Assembly: GCF_012676905.1 (NCBI RefSeq)
Contig: NZ_CP051428.1
Location: 3,620,001-3,684,000, forward strand
Source of the DNA: Paenibacillus albicereus
GTDB taxonomy: Bacteria > Bacillota > Bacilli > Paenibacillales > Paenibacillaceae
Length of the DNA: 64,000 nucleotides
Direction of reading: 5' to 3'
The notes beneath the pieces were generated by a model, which saw only the letters and a list, made by a program, of their open reading frames with translations, was not told the origin of the DNA and made no database searches. Position numbers and translations under genes: made by a program. Positions 43,241 through 51,021 of the stretch are shown here, piece by piece (position 1 is the stretch's first letter; the number at the start of each line of letters is the position of its first letter).

Positions 43241-43762
43241 ATGCGGATCCCTCCCTTCGAGCGCTTCATGCGCTTCACGCAAGGCGTCGGCCTCGTGCTC
43301 GCCGGCATGGTCATCGGAGCGGCCGTCTACCATTCGCTGTTCCAAGCCCAGTTCGACCGGGCGGCCAACCAGATCGGCCGGCTGGAGGATCAGCTCAACG
43401 AGCGCGACAGCGACCTGAGCAAGCTGAACCAGTTCAAGGAGCTGCATTCCGTCATCAAGACGGTGCAGATCCGCTTCGAGGACGGAGGCGACGCGGACAG
43501 TCTCGACGAGCCGACGAAATCGCGGCTCAAGGCGCTGCTTCACAAGGACCTGCTCGTCCTCGAAGGACGCAGCGTCTATGAGATCGACCGCGAGTCGCGG
43601 CTCGCGCGCGAGCTGCTGGCGGGCAAGGTGTACCGGGACAAGGACAAGAGCTTCACGCTGGAGATCAAGACGGCGCTCGTCGTCGACAACAAGCTCCAGG
43701 TATGGGCCAGCATCCGCCGCCGCGGGCCGGAGCTCAGCAGCAGCGGCCAGCCGCAGGGCTGA
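43241..43762 (+). CDS. ytrI: YtrI-family sporulation membrane protein
   Basis: A 173-aa single-span protein with FTQGVGLVLAGMVIGAAVYHSLF as the membrane helix (about 12-34), then a coiled-coil region (QFDRAANQIGRLEDQLNERD) and a soluble C-terminal domain with VIKTVQIRFEDG and LLAGKVYRDKDKSFTLEIKT. Matches YtrI in length and order, directly after ytrH. GGGGTGAG precedes ATG 43241. Likely expressed with ytrH in the mother cell. Confidence 0.82.
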   Translation: MRIPPFERFMRFTQGVGLVLAGMVIGAAVYHSLFQAQFDRAANQIGRLEDQLNERDSDLSKLNQFKELHSVIKTVQIRFEDGGDADSLDEPTKSRLKALLHKDLLVLEGRSVYEIDRESRLARELLAGKVYRDKDKSFTLEIKTALVVDNKLQVWASIRRRGPELSSSGQPQG

Positions 43763-43899
43763 CGCCTGGACGGGCCGCCTCGCCGCCGCCTTCCGCCAGC
43801 GCTCTTGACCCGCCGCGCCGGCTCCCGCAGCCCCCTCGGCCGACAGGCATGGCGCTAGGCGCGAGACTGCGTTTCGGTTTCGCCGCGCGGAAGCTTTTG

Positions 43900-43908
43900 T
43901 GATACAAT
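43900..43908 (+). promoter_or_regulatory. Extended -10 promoter element for ytpI
   Basis: TGA-TACAAT (43900-43908) is an extended -10; no good -35 at 17-18 nt. It lies about 100 bp before the ytpI ATG. Confidence 0.35.
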
Positions 43909-44006
43909 GGCGCAAGGCGAAATGGCTATGGCCGTCCTCTGGCGGCGATGCAAGTTTCGTTCCAAACCCCGGGCTGCCGCCCGTCCAAAGGAGAAATCTC
44001 GGCTCT

Positions 44007-44336
44007 ATGAACGACTCCGTCGCCTGGCTGCAATGGGTGCTCATTGCAGGCATCGTCCTCAGCTGCACGCTGTCGGTGCTGAACAGCTTCCGCTCGCGCC
44101 GCTCCAAGGACGCGAACCTCAAGATCCTGTACGCCGCGCAGATGAACATCAGCATGGGCTGCATGCTCATCCTGATCGCCCTCATCCAGATGTTCCTGTA
44201 CGAGGGGTCCACGATCCGCGTCATCGTCGGCGCCGTGTTCATGCTGCTCGGCCTGTTCAACATCTTCGCCGGGCTGCGCAACCGCAGCATCATCCGCGGC
44301 GTCATCGCCCGCGCCGCTCAAGGCAAGTCCCGCTGA
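44007..44336 (+). CDS. ytpI: YtpI-family membrane protein
   Basis: A 109-aa protein with three helices: WLQWVLIAGIVLSCTLSVLN, NISMGCMLILIALIQMFLY and VIVGAVFMLLGLFNIFAGLR, and the basic loop RSRRSKDANLK typical of YtpI (about 100 aa in B. subtilis). Function unknown. The start at 44007 has AAAGGAG upstream at a long spacing (13 nt); the frame is open further up but without support. In Bacillus ytpI sits by ytoI and ytrI; here nrnA is absent on one side and a 6.8-kb accessory block on the other. Confidence 0.85.
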   Translation: MNDSVAWLQWVLIAGIVLSCTLSVLNSFRSRRSKDANLKILYAAQMNISMGCMLILIALIQMFLYEGSTIRVIVGAVFMLLGLFNIFAGLRNRSIIRGVIARAAQGKSR

Positions 44337-44342
44337 CCTTCC

Positions 44343-44388
44343 AAGCGCCCCCGCTTCCGGCCTTCCCGGCCGAGCGGGGGCGCTTTTT
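44343..44388 (+). terminator. Terminator after ytpI
   Basis: A perfect 13-bp stem (44343-44355 with 44373-44385) with inner pairing and a T run (44384-44388), 7 bp after the ytpI stop. Confidence 0.88.
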
Positions 44389-44551
44389 CCAATCGCTTTT
44401 CAAGCGCTTTTTCCCCCTCCCGATTTTTGATATTCGCCCTCCAATCGTCCTCCGGATAGCCTGAAAGAGTCATGTCTCTTTTGCTGCTTGGCTCTATACT
44501 GATCCAGTCAACGCGGAATTCATGACATTGAGCCAGGGGGAATCGCCACAA

Positions 44552-45952
44552 ATGAGCACGAAGCTTGAAAACGCAGCGCCGGAGACGAAGGCTCGGCAAA
44601 GAGGCCTGCTGCCGGCGCTCTATCAAAGCGTATGGAGGTGGCACTTTTACGCAGGTGTTATTTTCGCGCCGTTCCTGATCCTCCTCGCCGTCAGCGGAGG
44701 AGCCTATCTGTTCAAGCCGCAGATCGAAGGCCAGCTGTACAAGGACCTGCTGACGGTCCGGGAAGTGGGCCAGGCCTGGATGTCTCCGGAAGCCTTGACG
44801 GCGGCCGTCCGCAAGGAGAACCCGAATCTCGCCATCCAGTCGCTGACGCTCCCGGACGACGCCCGGTCGACGGTCAAGATGAGCGTCGTCCAGGACGGGG
44901 TGCCGACTACGCTCTACGCGGACCCGTATACCGGCAAGATCGCCGGGACGATGGATTCGGACAAAACCGTTTCGGCCGTCTTCAAAAAGCTTCACAGCCA
45001 GCTGCTGCTGCCCGGAACGCTGCCCAACCGCATCGTCGAGCTGGCCGCCTGCTGGGGACTCGTGCTGACCGTCACCGGCCTGTACTTGTGGTGGCCGCGC
45101 GGACGCTTCAGCGTCTGGGGCACGCTGCTGCCTCGTCTCGGCAAGCCCGGCAACCGGCTGTTCTGGCGGGACCTTCATGCCGTGCCGGCGTTCTGGCTGT
45201 CGCTGCTCATTCTCGCCCTGATCCTGACGGGCCTGCCTTGGTCCGGCGTGCTCGGCGGCCAGATCGACAAGATCGCCAACGCTACGAACACGAACAACCC
45301 GCCCTACGCTTATTCGTTCATGGGAGCGCCGGAGCCGGTCACGCGCGCCAAGGACATCGCCGAGGACATCCCGTGGGCGGCGGAAAGCCTGCCCGTGCCG
45401 GCCTCCGCGCCCGGCGGCTACGTGCCGATCACGATCGATGAAGCGGCCGGCATCGCCGAGCGCCAGCAGGTGACGAGGCCGTATACGATTACGATGCCCC
45501 AAGGAGAAACGGGCGTCTACACGATCTCTACGGCAGACGCCAAGCCGTGGAACTCGGCGACGCTGCACGTCGATCCCTACAGCGGCGCCGTCCTGACCGA
45601 CGTCCGCTACGAGCAGTACGGCGCCATGGCCAAGCTCATTTCGATCGGCATCGCTTTCCACGAGGGCAAGCTGTTCGGACTGGCCAACCAGCTGCTCGGC
45701 CTGCTCGCCTGCCTCGGGCTGGTCCTGATCTCCGCCGGCTCGTACGTCATGTGGCGCAAGCGCGCTCCGGCCGGCAAGCTGGGGGCTCCGAACAAGCCCA
45801 AGGAGAAAAAAGCCGCCATCGGCGTCCTCCTCATCATGGCCGTGCTTGGCGTGCTCATGCCGCTTGTCGGATTGTCGCTGCTGGTCGTGCTGGCGCTGGA
45901 CGGCCTCGTTATCCGCCGCGTGCCGGCGCTGCGCCGCTGGTTCGCGGCCTGA
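44552..45952 (+). CDS. PepSY-associated membrane protein (PiuB-like)
   Basis: A 466-aa membrane protein of the PepSY-TM family, related to iron-regulated membrane proteins. N-terminal SVWRWHFYAGVIFAPFLILLAVSGGAYLF is the family hallmark (Trp-x-His helix). Further helices are at LAACWGLVLTVTGLYLWWP, AFWLSLLILALILTGLPW, LLGLLACLGLVLISAG and two near the C terminus. PepSY-like segments are TLYADPYTGKIAG and LHVDPYSGAVLTDVRY, each followed by a His in a helix (FKKLHSQLLL, IGIAFHEGKLFG). The start at 44552 has AGGGGGA. Operon with a YtkA/FixH lipoprotein (16-bp gap). Redox or metal handling is inferred, not shown. Confidence 0.86.
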   Translation: MSTKLENAAPETKARQRGLLPALYQSVWRWHFYAGVIFAPFLILLAVSGGAYLFKPQIEGQLYKDLLTVREVGQAWMSPEALTAAVRKENPNLAIQSLTLPDDARSTVKMSVVQDGVPTTLYADPYTGKIAGTMDSDKTVSAVFKKLHSQLLLPGTLPNRIVELAACWGLVLTVTGLYLWWPRGRFSVWGTLLPRLGKPGNRLFWRDLHAVPAFWLSLLILALILTGLPWSGVLGGQIDKIANATNTNNPPYAYSFMGAPEPVTRAKDIAEDIPWAAESLPVPASAPGGYVPITIDEAAGIAERQQVTRPYTITMPQGETGVYTISTADAKPWNSATLHVDPYSGAVLTDVRYEQYGAMAKLISIGIAFHEGKLFGLANQLLGLLACLGLVLISAGSYVMWRKRAPAGKLGAPNKPKEKKAAIGVLLIMAVLGVLMPLVGLSLLVVLALDGLVIRRVPALRRWFAA

Positions 45953-45968
45953 AGGGAGGAACTCGCAG

Positions 45969-46454
45969 ATGAAACGCAATCGGATCGCTCTTGCCGCCGG
46001 CACGCTGCTGGCCGGCGCATCGCTGCTGCTCGCCGGCTGTCAGGCGGACACCTCCGGCCTGGACGACAAGGGCTTCAAGCCTCACCTGACCGTCGACCTC
46101 CAGCTGCCGAAGCAGCTGGAGCCGGGCCAGGAAGGCCGCTTTTCCATCGTTGTGAAAAAAGGCGGAGAGCCTTACGACGGCTTCTACCAGGCGCGCTTCC
46201 AGCTGTGGCCTGAGGACGGCTCGTCGCCTCCGGTAACCGTCCAGGCGGAGAAAGCCGCGCCCGGAACGTACGCCGTGACCCGGCCGCTCGGCGCGGAAGG
46301 CGTGTACCGAATCAAGTTCAACGGCATCTCGGCTGAGTACGAGATCATGCCGTCCAAGCGCTTCGCCATCGGCGCCCATGCCGTCGAGACGCTGGCCGAG
46401 ATGGAAAAGGCCGGGGCCGCTCCGGCCCTGCCTTCCCCGGGGCCCCATCACTGA
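45969..46454 (+). CDS. YtkA/FixH-type lipoprotein
   Basis: A 161-aa lipoprotein: KRNRIALAAGTLLAGASLLLAGC gives the lipobox LAGC, mature from about Cys 23. The following beta-sandwich domain (LQLPKQLEPGQEGRFSIVV, GEPYDGFYQARFQLW, APGTYAVTRPLGAEGVYRIKF) resembles YtkA-like/FixH domains. The C-terminal tail is Ala/Pro-rich and ends in His-His. GGGAGGA lies upstream of ATG 45969. Last gene of the two-gene operon; the terminator is 46476-46515. It faces the nosDLYF-tlpA operon. Confidence 0.83.
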   Translation: MKRNRIALAAGTLLAGASLLLAGCQADTSGLDDKGFKPHLTVDLQLPKQLEPGQEGRFSIVVKKGGEPYDGFYQARFQLWPEDGSSPPVTVQAEKAAPGTYAVTRPLGAEGVYRIKFNGISAEYEIMPSKRFAIGAHAVETLAEMEKAGAAPALPSPGPHH

Positions 46455-46475
46455 GCGGCAGATGGGCCGTCCAAC

Positions 46476-46515
46476 GCCTGCCTGATTGCCCTCGGCAGCC
46501 GGGCAGGCTTTTTTT
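46476..46515 (+). terminator. Terminator after the YtkA/FixH gene
   Basis: A 7-bp outer stem (46476-46482 with 46502-46508) with an inner GC pairing, followed by seven T. Confidence 0.7.
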
Positions 46516-46556
46516 ATCCGCCTGCATCATCCCTCCGAGCCTACAGAGAGATCAAC

Positions 46557-46625
46557 AAAAAAACGTCCTGTTCCATTGTCCCTGTCCCGCATGTACGGGA
46601 AGGGCAATGAATCAGGACGTTTTTC
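46557..46625 (-). terminator. Terminator of the nosDLYF-tlpA operon
   Basis: A long imperfect hairpin whose outer 12 bp (AAAACGTCCTG-type arms) are perfect and whose inner part pairs about 20 more, followed on the minus strand by a run of seven T. It lies about 145 bp after the tlpA-like stop; between them 46626-46769 is AT-richer than the genes and has no supported ORF. Confidence 0.75.
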
Positions 46626-46769
46626 GTCACGGTTATTCTTCTATTGAAAGGCTCTACCGTTTCAGGAGTGCTCCGGCAACAAGGAAAATCAAAGGCACTC
46701 TCGGCTCCCACGGCGTCAATGGGACCACCTGCGGCGACTTCACCGAGACTACATCCAGCCCCCTCGTCT

Positions 46770-47423
46770 CTACGCAGCCGCAGCCAGCGCAGCCAGCACC
46801 TCGTCCGCGCTCGCATACTCGCCCTGGACGATGCGCTCGATCCGGCCGTCCGGCCCGATGACGAACGAGGCCGGCAGCGCCCGCACGCGGAACGCGCCCG
46901 CCGCCTCGCCCGCGGCGTCGGAGGCGAGCGGCATCGCGATGCCTGCCGCCTCGGCGAACTCCGTCATCGTCGCGCGGCTGTCGCCGACGTTGATGACGAG
47001 CAGCGCCCCGCTGCCGTCCGGCAGCTTCGCCAGCCGGGCCGCAGCCTCGTCGAGGCGCGGCAGCTCGCGCTTGCAGGGCTCGCACCAGCTCGCCCAAAAA
47101 TGCACGAGCACCGGCTCGCCCTGATAATCGGCGAGCCGCAGCCGCGTCCCGGTGCCCGCCAGCGCCGCCTCGACCTGCGGCGCCGGCTCGCCGACCGCGA
47201 TCCGGCCGTCGGCCGCTTGGGGAGCGCCGCCGAGCAGCAGCCAGCAGGCGGTCGCGACCGCTCCCGCCGCGAGGAGCAAGCTCAGCCAAGTTCCCGGCCG
47301 ACGGAGCCGACGGCCGATCCCGCCGGACCTTCCGATCGCTTCAGTCTGAGCGGTCCGGTCGTCGCCAGCCCCTTCAGACCTGGGCCCGGCTTCCCGGCGG
47401 CTGTCCTCCGGCGATGGGCTCAC
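46770..47423 (-). CDS. TlpA/ResA-like thiol-disulfide oxidoreductase, membrane-anchored
   Basis: An extracytoplasmic thioredoxin-fold protein. A Ser/Arg-rich start is followed by one anchor helix (TWLSLLLAAGAVATACWLLLG, about 45-65). The thioredoxin domain has VGEPAPQVEAALAG, LADYQGEPVLVHFWASWCEPCKREL (CxxC = CEPC), VINVGDSRATMTEFAEAAGI, and the cis-Pro loop VRALPASFVIGPDGRI. The start is a GTG at 47423 that overlaps the nosF stop (GTGA) and has GGGGGAGG upstream; no ATG exists before the domain. 217 aa. Last gene of the nos-type operon, probably reducing the Cys pairs of NosL or another apo-protein. Confidence 0.85.
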   Translation of the reverse strand: MSPSPEDSRREAGPRSEGAGDDRTAQTEAIGRSGGIGRRLRRPGTWLSLLLAAGAVATACWLLLGGAPQAADGRIAVGEPAPQVEAALAGTGTRLRLADYQGEPVLVHFWASWCEPCKRELPRLDEAAARLAKLPDGSGALLVINVGDSRATMTEFAEAAGIAMPLASDAAGEAAGAFRVRALPASFVIGPDGRIERIVQGEYASADEVLAALAAAA

Positions 47424-48184
47424 GTCCTCCCCCGTCCCGCCGGGTCCTGCGCTGCGCCGGAACCGCGGCTGTCGGTGAAGGCCGCGTGCAGCCCGCCGAC
47501 GCCGTACTGCTCCAGCAGCTCGGCGACCGTGCCTTGACGGACGGCCTCGCCGCCGCGCAGGAAGACGACCTCGTCCGCGCTCGCTTCGGCGACAGGCAGC
47601 TGATGCGTGGAGTACAGCACCGAGTGGCCCTCCGAGCGGAGCTTGCGCACGAGCTCGACGAACGAGTCCATCCAGTACGGATCGAGCCCGTTCGTCGGCT
47701 CGTCGAGCACGAGCAGCGGCGGCTTCGCCAGCATCGCCTGGGCGAACAGGAGCCGCTGCCGCATGCCTTTGGAGAAGGCCGTCACCTTGCGGTCGCGCAC
47801 GTCCGCCAGCCCGACCTCCTCCAGCGCCTCTTCGGTGCGGCGCTTGGACAGCCCCCGCAGCGATGCCCAGAATCGCAGCGTCTCCCAAGCGGTCAGGCCG
47901 CGGGAAAACGTATAGTCGTCCGGCATGTAGCCGAGCTTGTCCGCATAGGCGCGCCGATCGTGCTGCCAGCGCAGCCCGTCCACCTCCACATGGCCGGACG
48001 TCGGCTGCAGCAGCCCCATGACGAGGCGCAGCAGCGTGCTCTTGCCCGCGCCGTTGCCGCCGCACAGCGCCAGCACGCGGCCCGGTCCGAGCTCCAGCGA
48101 GATGTTCTGCAGGAGCGTCTGGCCCTTGATCGTCTTGCCGACCTGCTCGATCCGCAGCAGCGGCTTCGCTGCATCATCAGCCAT
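47420..48184 (-). CDS. nosF: ABC transporter ATP-binding protein, NosF-type
   Basis: ATPase of a NosFY-type ABC complex that powers copper delivery. Walker A LCGGNGAGKSTLLRLVMG, Q-loop near MPDDYTFSRGLTAWE, signature SKGMRQRLLFAQAML (SKGMRQR for SGGQQ), Walker B LLVLDEPTNGLDPYW and switch STHQLPVAE. NosF-specific order is by context: nosY follows upstream with 8-bp overlap, then nosL and nosD. Length 254 aa. The C-terminal 30 residues are unrelated and Ser/Gly-rich. Confidence 0.85.
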   Translation of the reverse strand: MADDAAKPLLRIEQVGKTIKGQTLLQNISLELGPGRVLALCGGNGAGKSTLLRLVMGLLQPTSGHVEVDGLRWQHDRRAYADKLGYMPDDYTFSRGLTAWETLRFWASLRGLSKRRTEEALEEVGLADVRDRKVTAFSKGMRQRLLFAQAMLAKPPLLVLDEPTNGLDPYWMDSFVELVRKLRSEGHSVLYSTHQLPVAEASADEVVFLRGGEAVRQGTVAELLEQYGVGGLHAAFTDSRGSGAAQDPAGRGRT

Positions 48185-48995
48185 GTCGCCGCCCCCTTTC
48201 CCAAGCCCAGACCGCGATGCCGCCCGCTCCGGCGATCCAAGCGACGCAGATGCCGGCGAAGACCAGCGGTCCCCAGCCGCCTGACATCACCTCGACCCAG
48301 CTGTAGTAGTCCGGCCCGAGAATCGAGCCGCCGCCGAGCCGGATGACGACGAACAGCCGCACGAGCTCCGCCGGATTGAACAGCGTCAGCGCGGTCAGCG
48401 CCGGCTTGATCCATAGGTACGGCATGTAGCCGAGCGTCGCGATGAGCAGCGTCGGCCACCCGATGACGGTGAAGAACCAGAAGGCGACCGCATACGTCAG
48501 CGCTTGCCAGCGGTTCGCCGCCACGGTGCCGATCAGCAGCGCGGCGGCCAGGTACAGGAGGACGAGCAGCAGCGAGAAGGTCAGGAACAACAGCAGCGTC
48601 CGCAGGTCGAAGCCGCCGCCCGCAAGCGCTCCCGCGACGCCGCTCGCGCCGAAGGCGAACGCGACGATCGAGCCGAGCACGAGCGTCAGCCCGGCATATT
48701 TGCCGGCGATGAAGCTGGAGGTGCGCAGCGGATAGACGGCGAGCAGCTGCCAGCTGCCCTCCTCCTTCTCCGCTGTGAGCGAGAAGCTGCCGATGAGCAG
48801 CGTCATGAGCGGCAGCAGGTACAGGATGAGGCTGAGCATCGAGCCCGTCGTGCTCGTGTAGCCGCCGCCGGGGCTTTGCGCCCCGATCAGCAGCAGCAGC
48901 AGCGAAAAGACGGTGAACAGCACGAGGAACGAGTAGGACCAAGGGTTGCGGAAGCCGAGCTTGATCTCCCTCCGGGCGACATGGGCCGCATTCAT
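48177..48995 (-). CDS. nosY: ABC transporter permease, NosY-type
   Basis: Membrane partner of NosF; a 272-aa protein with six predicted helices: WSYSFLVLFTVFSLLLLLIG near the start, then LSLILYLLPLMTLLIGSFSLT, LVLGSIVAFAFGASG, LLFLTFSLLLVLLYLAAALLIG, AVAFWFFTVIGWPTLLIA and a C-terminal WGPLVFAGICVAWIAGAGG. EKEEGSWQLLAVYPLRTSSFIAGK is the conserved ABC-2 cytoplasmic loop. Ends overlapping nosF by 8 bp and starts 3 bp after nosL. Confidence 0.83.
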   Translation of the reverse strand: MNAAHVARREIKLGFRNPWSYSFLVLFTVFSLLLLLIGAQSPGGGYTSTTGSMLSLILYLLPLMTLLIGSFSLTAEKEEGSWQLLAVYPLRTSSFIAGKYAGLTLVLGSIVAFAFGASGVAGALAGGGFDLRTLLLFLTFSLLLVLLYLAAALLIGTVAANRWQALTYAVAFWFFTVIGWPTLLIATLGYMPYLWIKPALTALTLFNPAELVRLFVVIRLGGGSILGPDYYSWVEVMSGGWGPLVFAGICVAWIAGAGGIAVWAWERGRRHG

Positions 48996-48998
48996 GGC

Positions 48999-49646
48999 TT
49001 AGTGGGCGGAGTCCGCATTAGATGCGTTCTCGCTCATGTCCATGCCGTCGCCTTGGCCCGCGTTGTCGCTCATGTCCATGCCGTCGCCATGGCCCGCGTT
49101 GTCGCTCATGTCCATGCCGCCGTCTTGGCTCTCGCCCGCGTCGCCTTCGTGGGAATGCGCATCGCCCATCATCATGTCCTTGTTCTGCTCCCAGCTGTGG
49201 CTGCCGAGCTCGGCCGCCGTCAGCAGCTGCCCCTTGCCCTGCTCCTGGGCGAACGCCTCGGCCGCGGCCTTGTCCTTGAAGCTGACGACCCCGTAAGCCA
49301 TCGGCGTCTTGAAGTCCTTGTCGTAGACATAGTAAGCGTCGCCGTAAGCGATCCACTCCTTGTCGTTGTAGTCGCGGACGTACTCGCCGCCGATTTTCGA
49401 GCTGGCGTTTTTCGCTTTCCAATCGTTCATGCAGCCGATGTCGTCGAACTTGAACGTCTTGCCCTCGGTCGTCGTCAGCTGCACGGCGAAGGCGTCGTCC
49501 TGGACGGTCATGTTGCAGATCGCGCACTTGTCGACGGACTCGTCGATCGGCACCGGCCCGTATTCCTTGGTGCCGCAAGCCGCCAGCACCAGCATCGTCA
49601 GGAGCGCGGCCAACGGCAGCAGCCCCCTCAGGTATCGTTTGCTCAT
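48999..49646 (-). CDS. nosL: NosL-family copper lipoprotein with C-terminal Met/Asp repeats
   Basis: Copper-binding lipoprotein that in denitrifiers hands copper to nitrous oxide reductase maturation. Signal with lipobox LVLAAC; the NosL site is DKCAICNMTVQDD (C-x2-C-N-M), then FKFDDIGCMNDW, YVRDYNDKEWIAYGDAYYVYD and GVVSFKDKAAAEAFAQEQGKG as in the family. After about residue 157 a non-family tail holds MMMGDAHSHEGD and three 12-residue repeats GMDMSDNAGxGD, likely an extra copper-binding segment. 215 aa against about 170-180 usual. Overlaps nosD by 4 bp (ATGA). Confidence 0.88.
   Translation of the reverse strand: MSKRYLRGLLPLAALLTMLVLAACGTKEYGPVPIDESVDKCAICNMTVQDDAFAVQLTTTEGKTFKFDDIGCMNDWKAKNASSKIGGEYVRDYNDKEWIAYGDAYYVYDKDFKTPMAYGVVSFKDKAAAEAFAQEQGKGQLLTAAELGSHSWEQNKDMMMGDAHSHEGDAGESQDGGMDMSDNAGHGDGMDMSDNAGQGDGMDMSENASNADSAH
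49030..49137. repeat. 36-bp tandem repeat in nosL
   Basis: Two near-identical 36-bp units (49030-49065, 49066-49101; one substitution) and a diverged third (49102-49137). They encode the 12-residue GMDMSDNAGxGD repeat. Confidence 0.9.
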
Positions 49647-50986
49647 TTTTTTCTAACCCCCACTCGTATAATGGTCGTCGCAGCCAGCAGCAGCACGGCT
49701 CCGGCCGCCGCAGTCGCCCCTGGCGAGCCCGTCTCGGACGCCGCGGAGCCCGCGATGGCCGGCGGCTCCATGAGCGGAGCCCGGTCGCGGGTCCAGCCCG
49801 CGGCGTCGGCGGCCATGAGGCTTTCGAGAAACTTCATGCCCGGCGACTGGAAAAACAGCTGGAACGCCGGCGTTTCCTTCGTCAGCCGCTGGAAGAACGG
49901 GTTCATCGGATAGGCCAGATCGCTCTTGCCGTCTCCGCTCGGGTCCAAGCCCTGGAACGCATCCCAATAGTTGCCCTCGATCCGGTTGCCCGCGCTGCGG
50001 TCGGCCATCGTCTCGATGACGTTGGAGACGAAGCGGTTGCCGGCCAGCTCGTTGTCCGCCGAATCGAGCAGCTGGATGCCGACGAAGTTGTAGGAAACGT
50101 CGTTGCCCGTCCACGAGTTGTTCGCGGAGCGCTCGATGTAGAGGCCGACGCGGTTGCCGACGAGCTCGTTGCCGGTCACCCGCATGTCCTCGACCTCATA
50201 GAACAGCATGCCCTGCGAGTTGACGCTGCCCTGCTGGAGCTTGAAGGCGTTGCCCGCGATCGTCCCGCCGCGCGAGACCATCGCCATGATGCCGGTGACG
50301 TTGCGGGAGCCGCGGTTGCCCTCCACGTCGGTGTTCTTGGCATACATCAGATGCACGCCGTAGCGGGAAAAGTCCACCACATTGCCCCGGATGGCCGTGT
50401 CGTTGCTGCCCTCCAGGTAGATGCCGTCGAACATGCTGCTGACGCGGTTGTTCTCGATCGTGTTGCCGTGCGACCGGTACAGGTCGATGCCGTTGCGCCG
50501 CTCCGAGGCGCGCGCGGAGCGGCCGAGCAGCTCCGGCGTCGCCTCGACCGCGTTGCCGCGGATGACCGTGCCGTCGGATTCCTGCAGCTGGATGCCGATC
50601 GTCCTCGTCACGATGCGCAGCTCCTCCACCCGGGCGCCGTCGCCTTCGACGAGCACCGCCGCCGCCTCGCCACCGCTGTCCTTGACGATCGACAGCCCGC
50701 TGAGCGAGACGGAGTCCGCGGCAACGGCGACCGCGGGCTTGTCCGGCGCGGCGCTGCGGAGCGTGACGCCCTTGCCTTTGACCGCAAGCGGCTTGTCGAT
50801 GACGAGCTCCTCGTCATACGTGCCGGGCGGCAGCTCCACCTCGCTTCCCGGCGAAGCCTCGTCGAGCAGCTTCTGCAGCGTCCCGGCCTGGGCGGCCTGG
50901 GCGGCCGGAACCGGTCCTGACGCCGCCGCTCCGCCGAGCGCGAGGACGGCGGCCAGCGCCAGGCGATACGCCATGTTTCCGATCAT
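49643..50986 (-). CDS. nosD: NosD-family periplasmic/extracytoplasmic beta-helix protein
   Basis: Carbohydrate-binding-like parallel beta-helix protein that with NosFY forms the copper-transfer ABC complex. Signal peptide (AYRLALAAVLALGGAAASG), then CASH-type repeats: LQKLLDEASPGSEVELPPGTY, NGIDLYRSHGNTIENNRVSSM, GIYLEGSNDTAIRGNVVD, FSRYGVHLMYAKNTDVEGN, GLYIERSANNSWTGNDVSYN and GIQLLDSADNELAGNRF. The family end YWDAFQGLDPSGDGKSDLAYPMNPFFQRL is clear. A C-terminal helix (AAAGAVLLLAATTIIRV) anchors it, as often in Gram-positives. AAGGAGGAG precedes ATG 50986. 447 aa, first gene of the operon. Confidence 0.9.
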   Translation of the reverse strand: MIGNMAYRLALAAVLALGGAAASGPVPAAQAAQAGTLQKLLDEASPGSEVELPPGTYDEELVIDKPLAVKGKGVTLRSAAPDKPAVAVAADSVSLSGLSIVKDSGGEAAAVLVEGDGARVEELRIVTRTIGIQLQESDGTVIRGNAVEATPELLGRSARASERRNGIDLYRSHGNTIENNRVSSMFDGIYLEGSNDTAIRGNVVDFSRYGVHLMYAKNTDVEGNRGSRNVTGIMAMVSRGGTIAGNAFKLQQGSVNSQGMLFYEVEDMRVTGNELVGNRVGLYIERSANNSWTGNDVSYNFVGIQLLDSADNELAGNRFVSNVIETMADRSAGNRIEGNYWDAFQGLDPSGDGKSDLAYPMNPFFQRLTKETPAFQLFFQSPGMKFLESLMAADAAGWTRDRAPLMEPPAIAGSAASETGSPGATAAAGAVLLLAATTIIRVGVRKK

Positions 50987-51005
50987 CCTCTCCTCCTTTT
51001 CCGTC

Positions 51006-51021
51006 GGAGCGCTTCCGCTCC
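51006..51021 (-). repeat. Hairpin in the nosD leader
   Basis: GGAGCG-N4-CGCTCC, 6 perfect pairs, about 12 bp before the nosD ribosome site. It could act on nosD translation or be incidental. No clear nosD promoter, FNR box or CsoR-type dyad was found in 50987-51135. Confidence 0.35.

Noticed and set aside
46530-46770. Remnant end of an insertion sequence
   Set aside because: The AT-rich inverted repeat first looked like a terminal repeat, but it fits a Rho-independent terminator for the nos-type operon, and no transposase fragment is present.
49030-49137. CRISPR-like array
   Set aside because: The 36-bp units are contiguous and translated in frame within nosL; there are no spacers.
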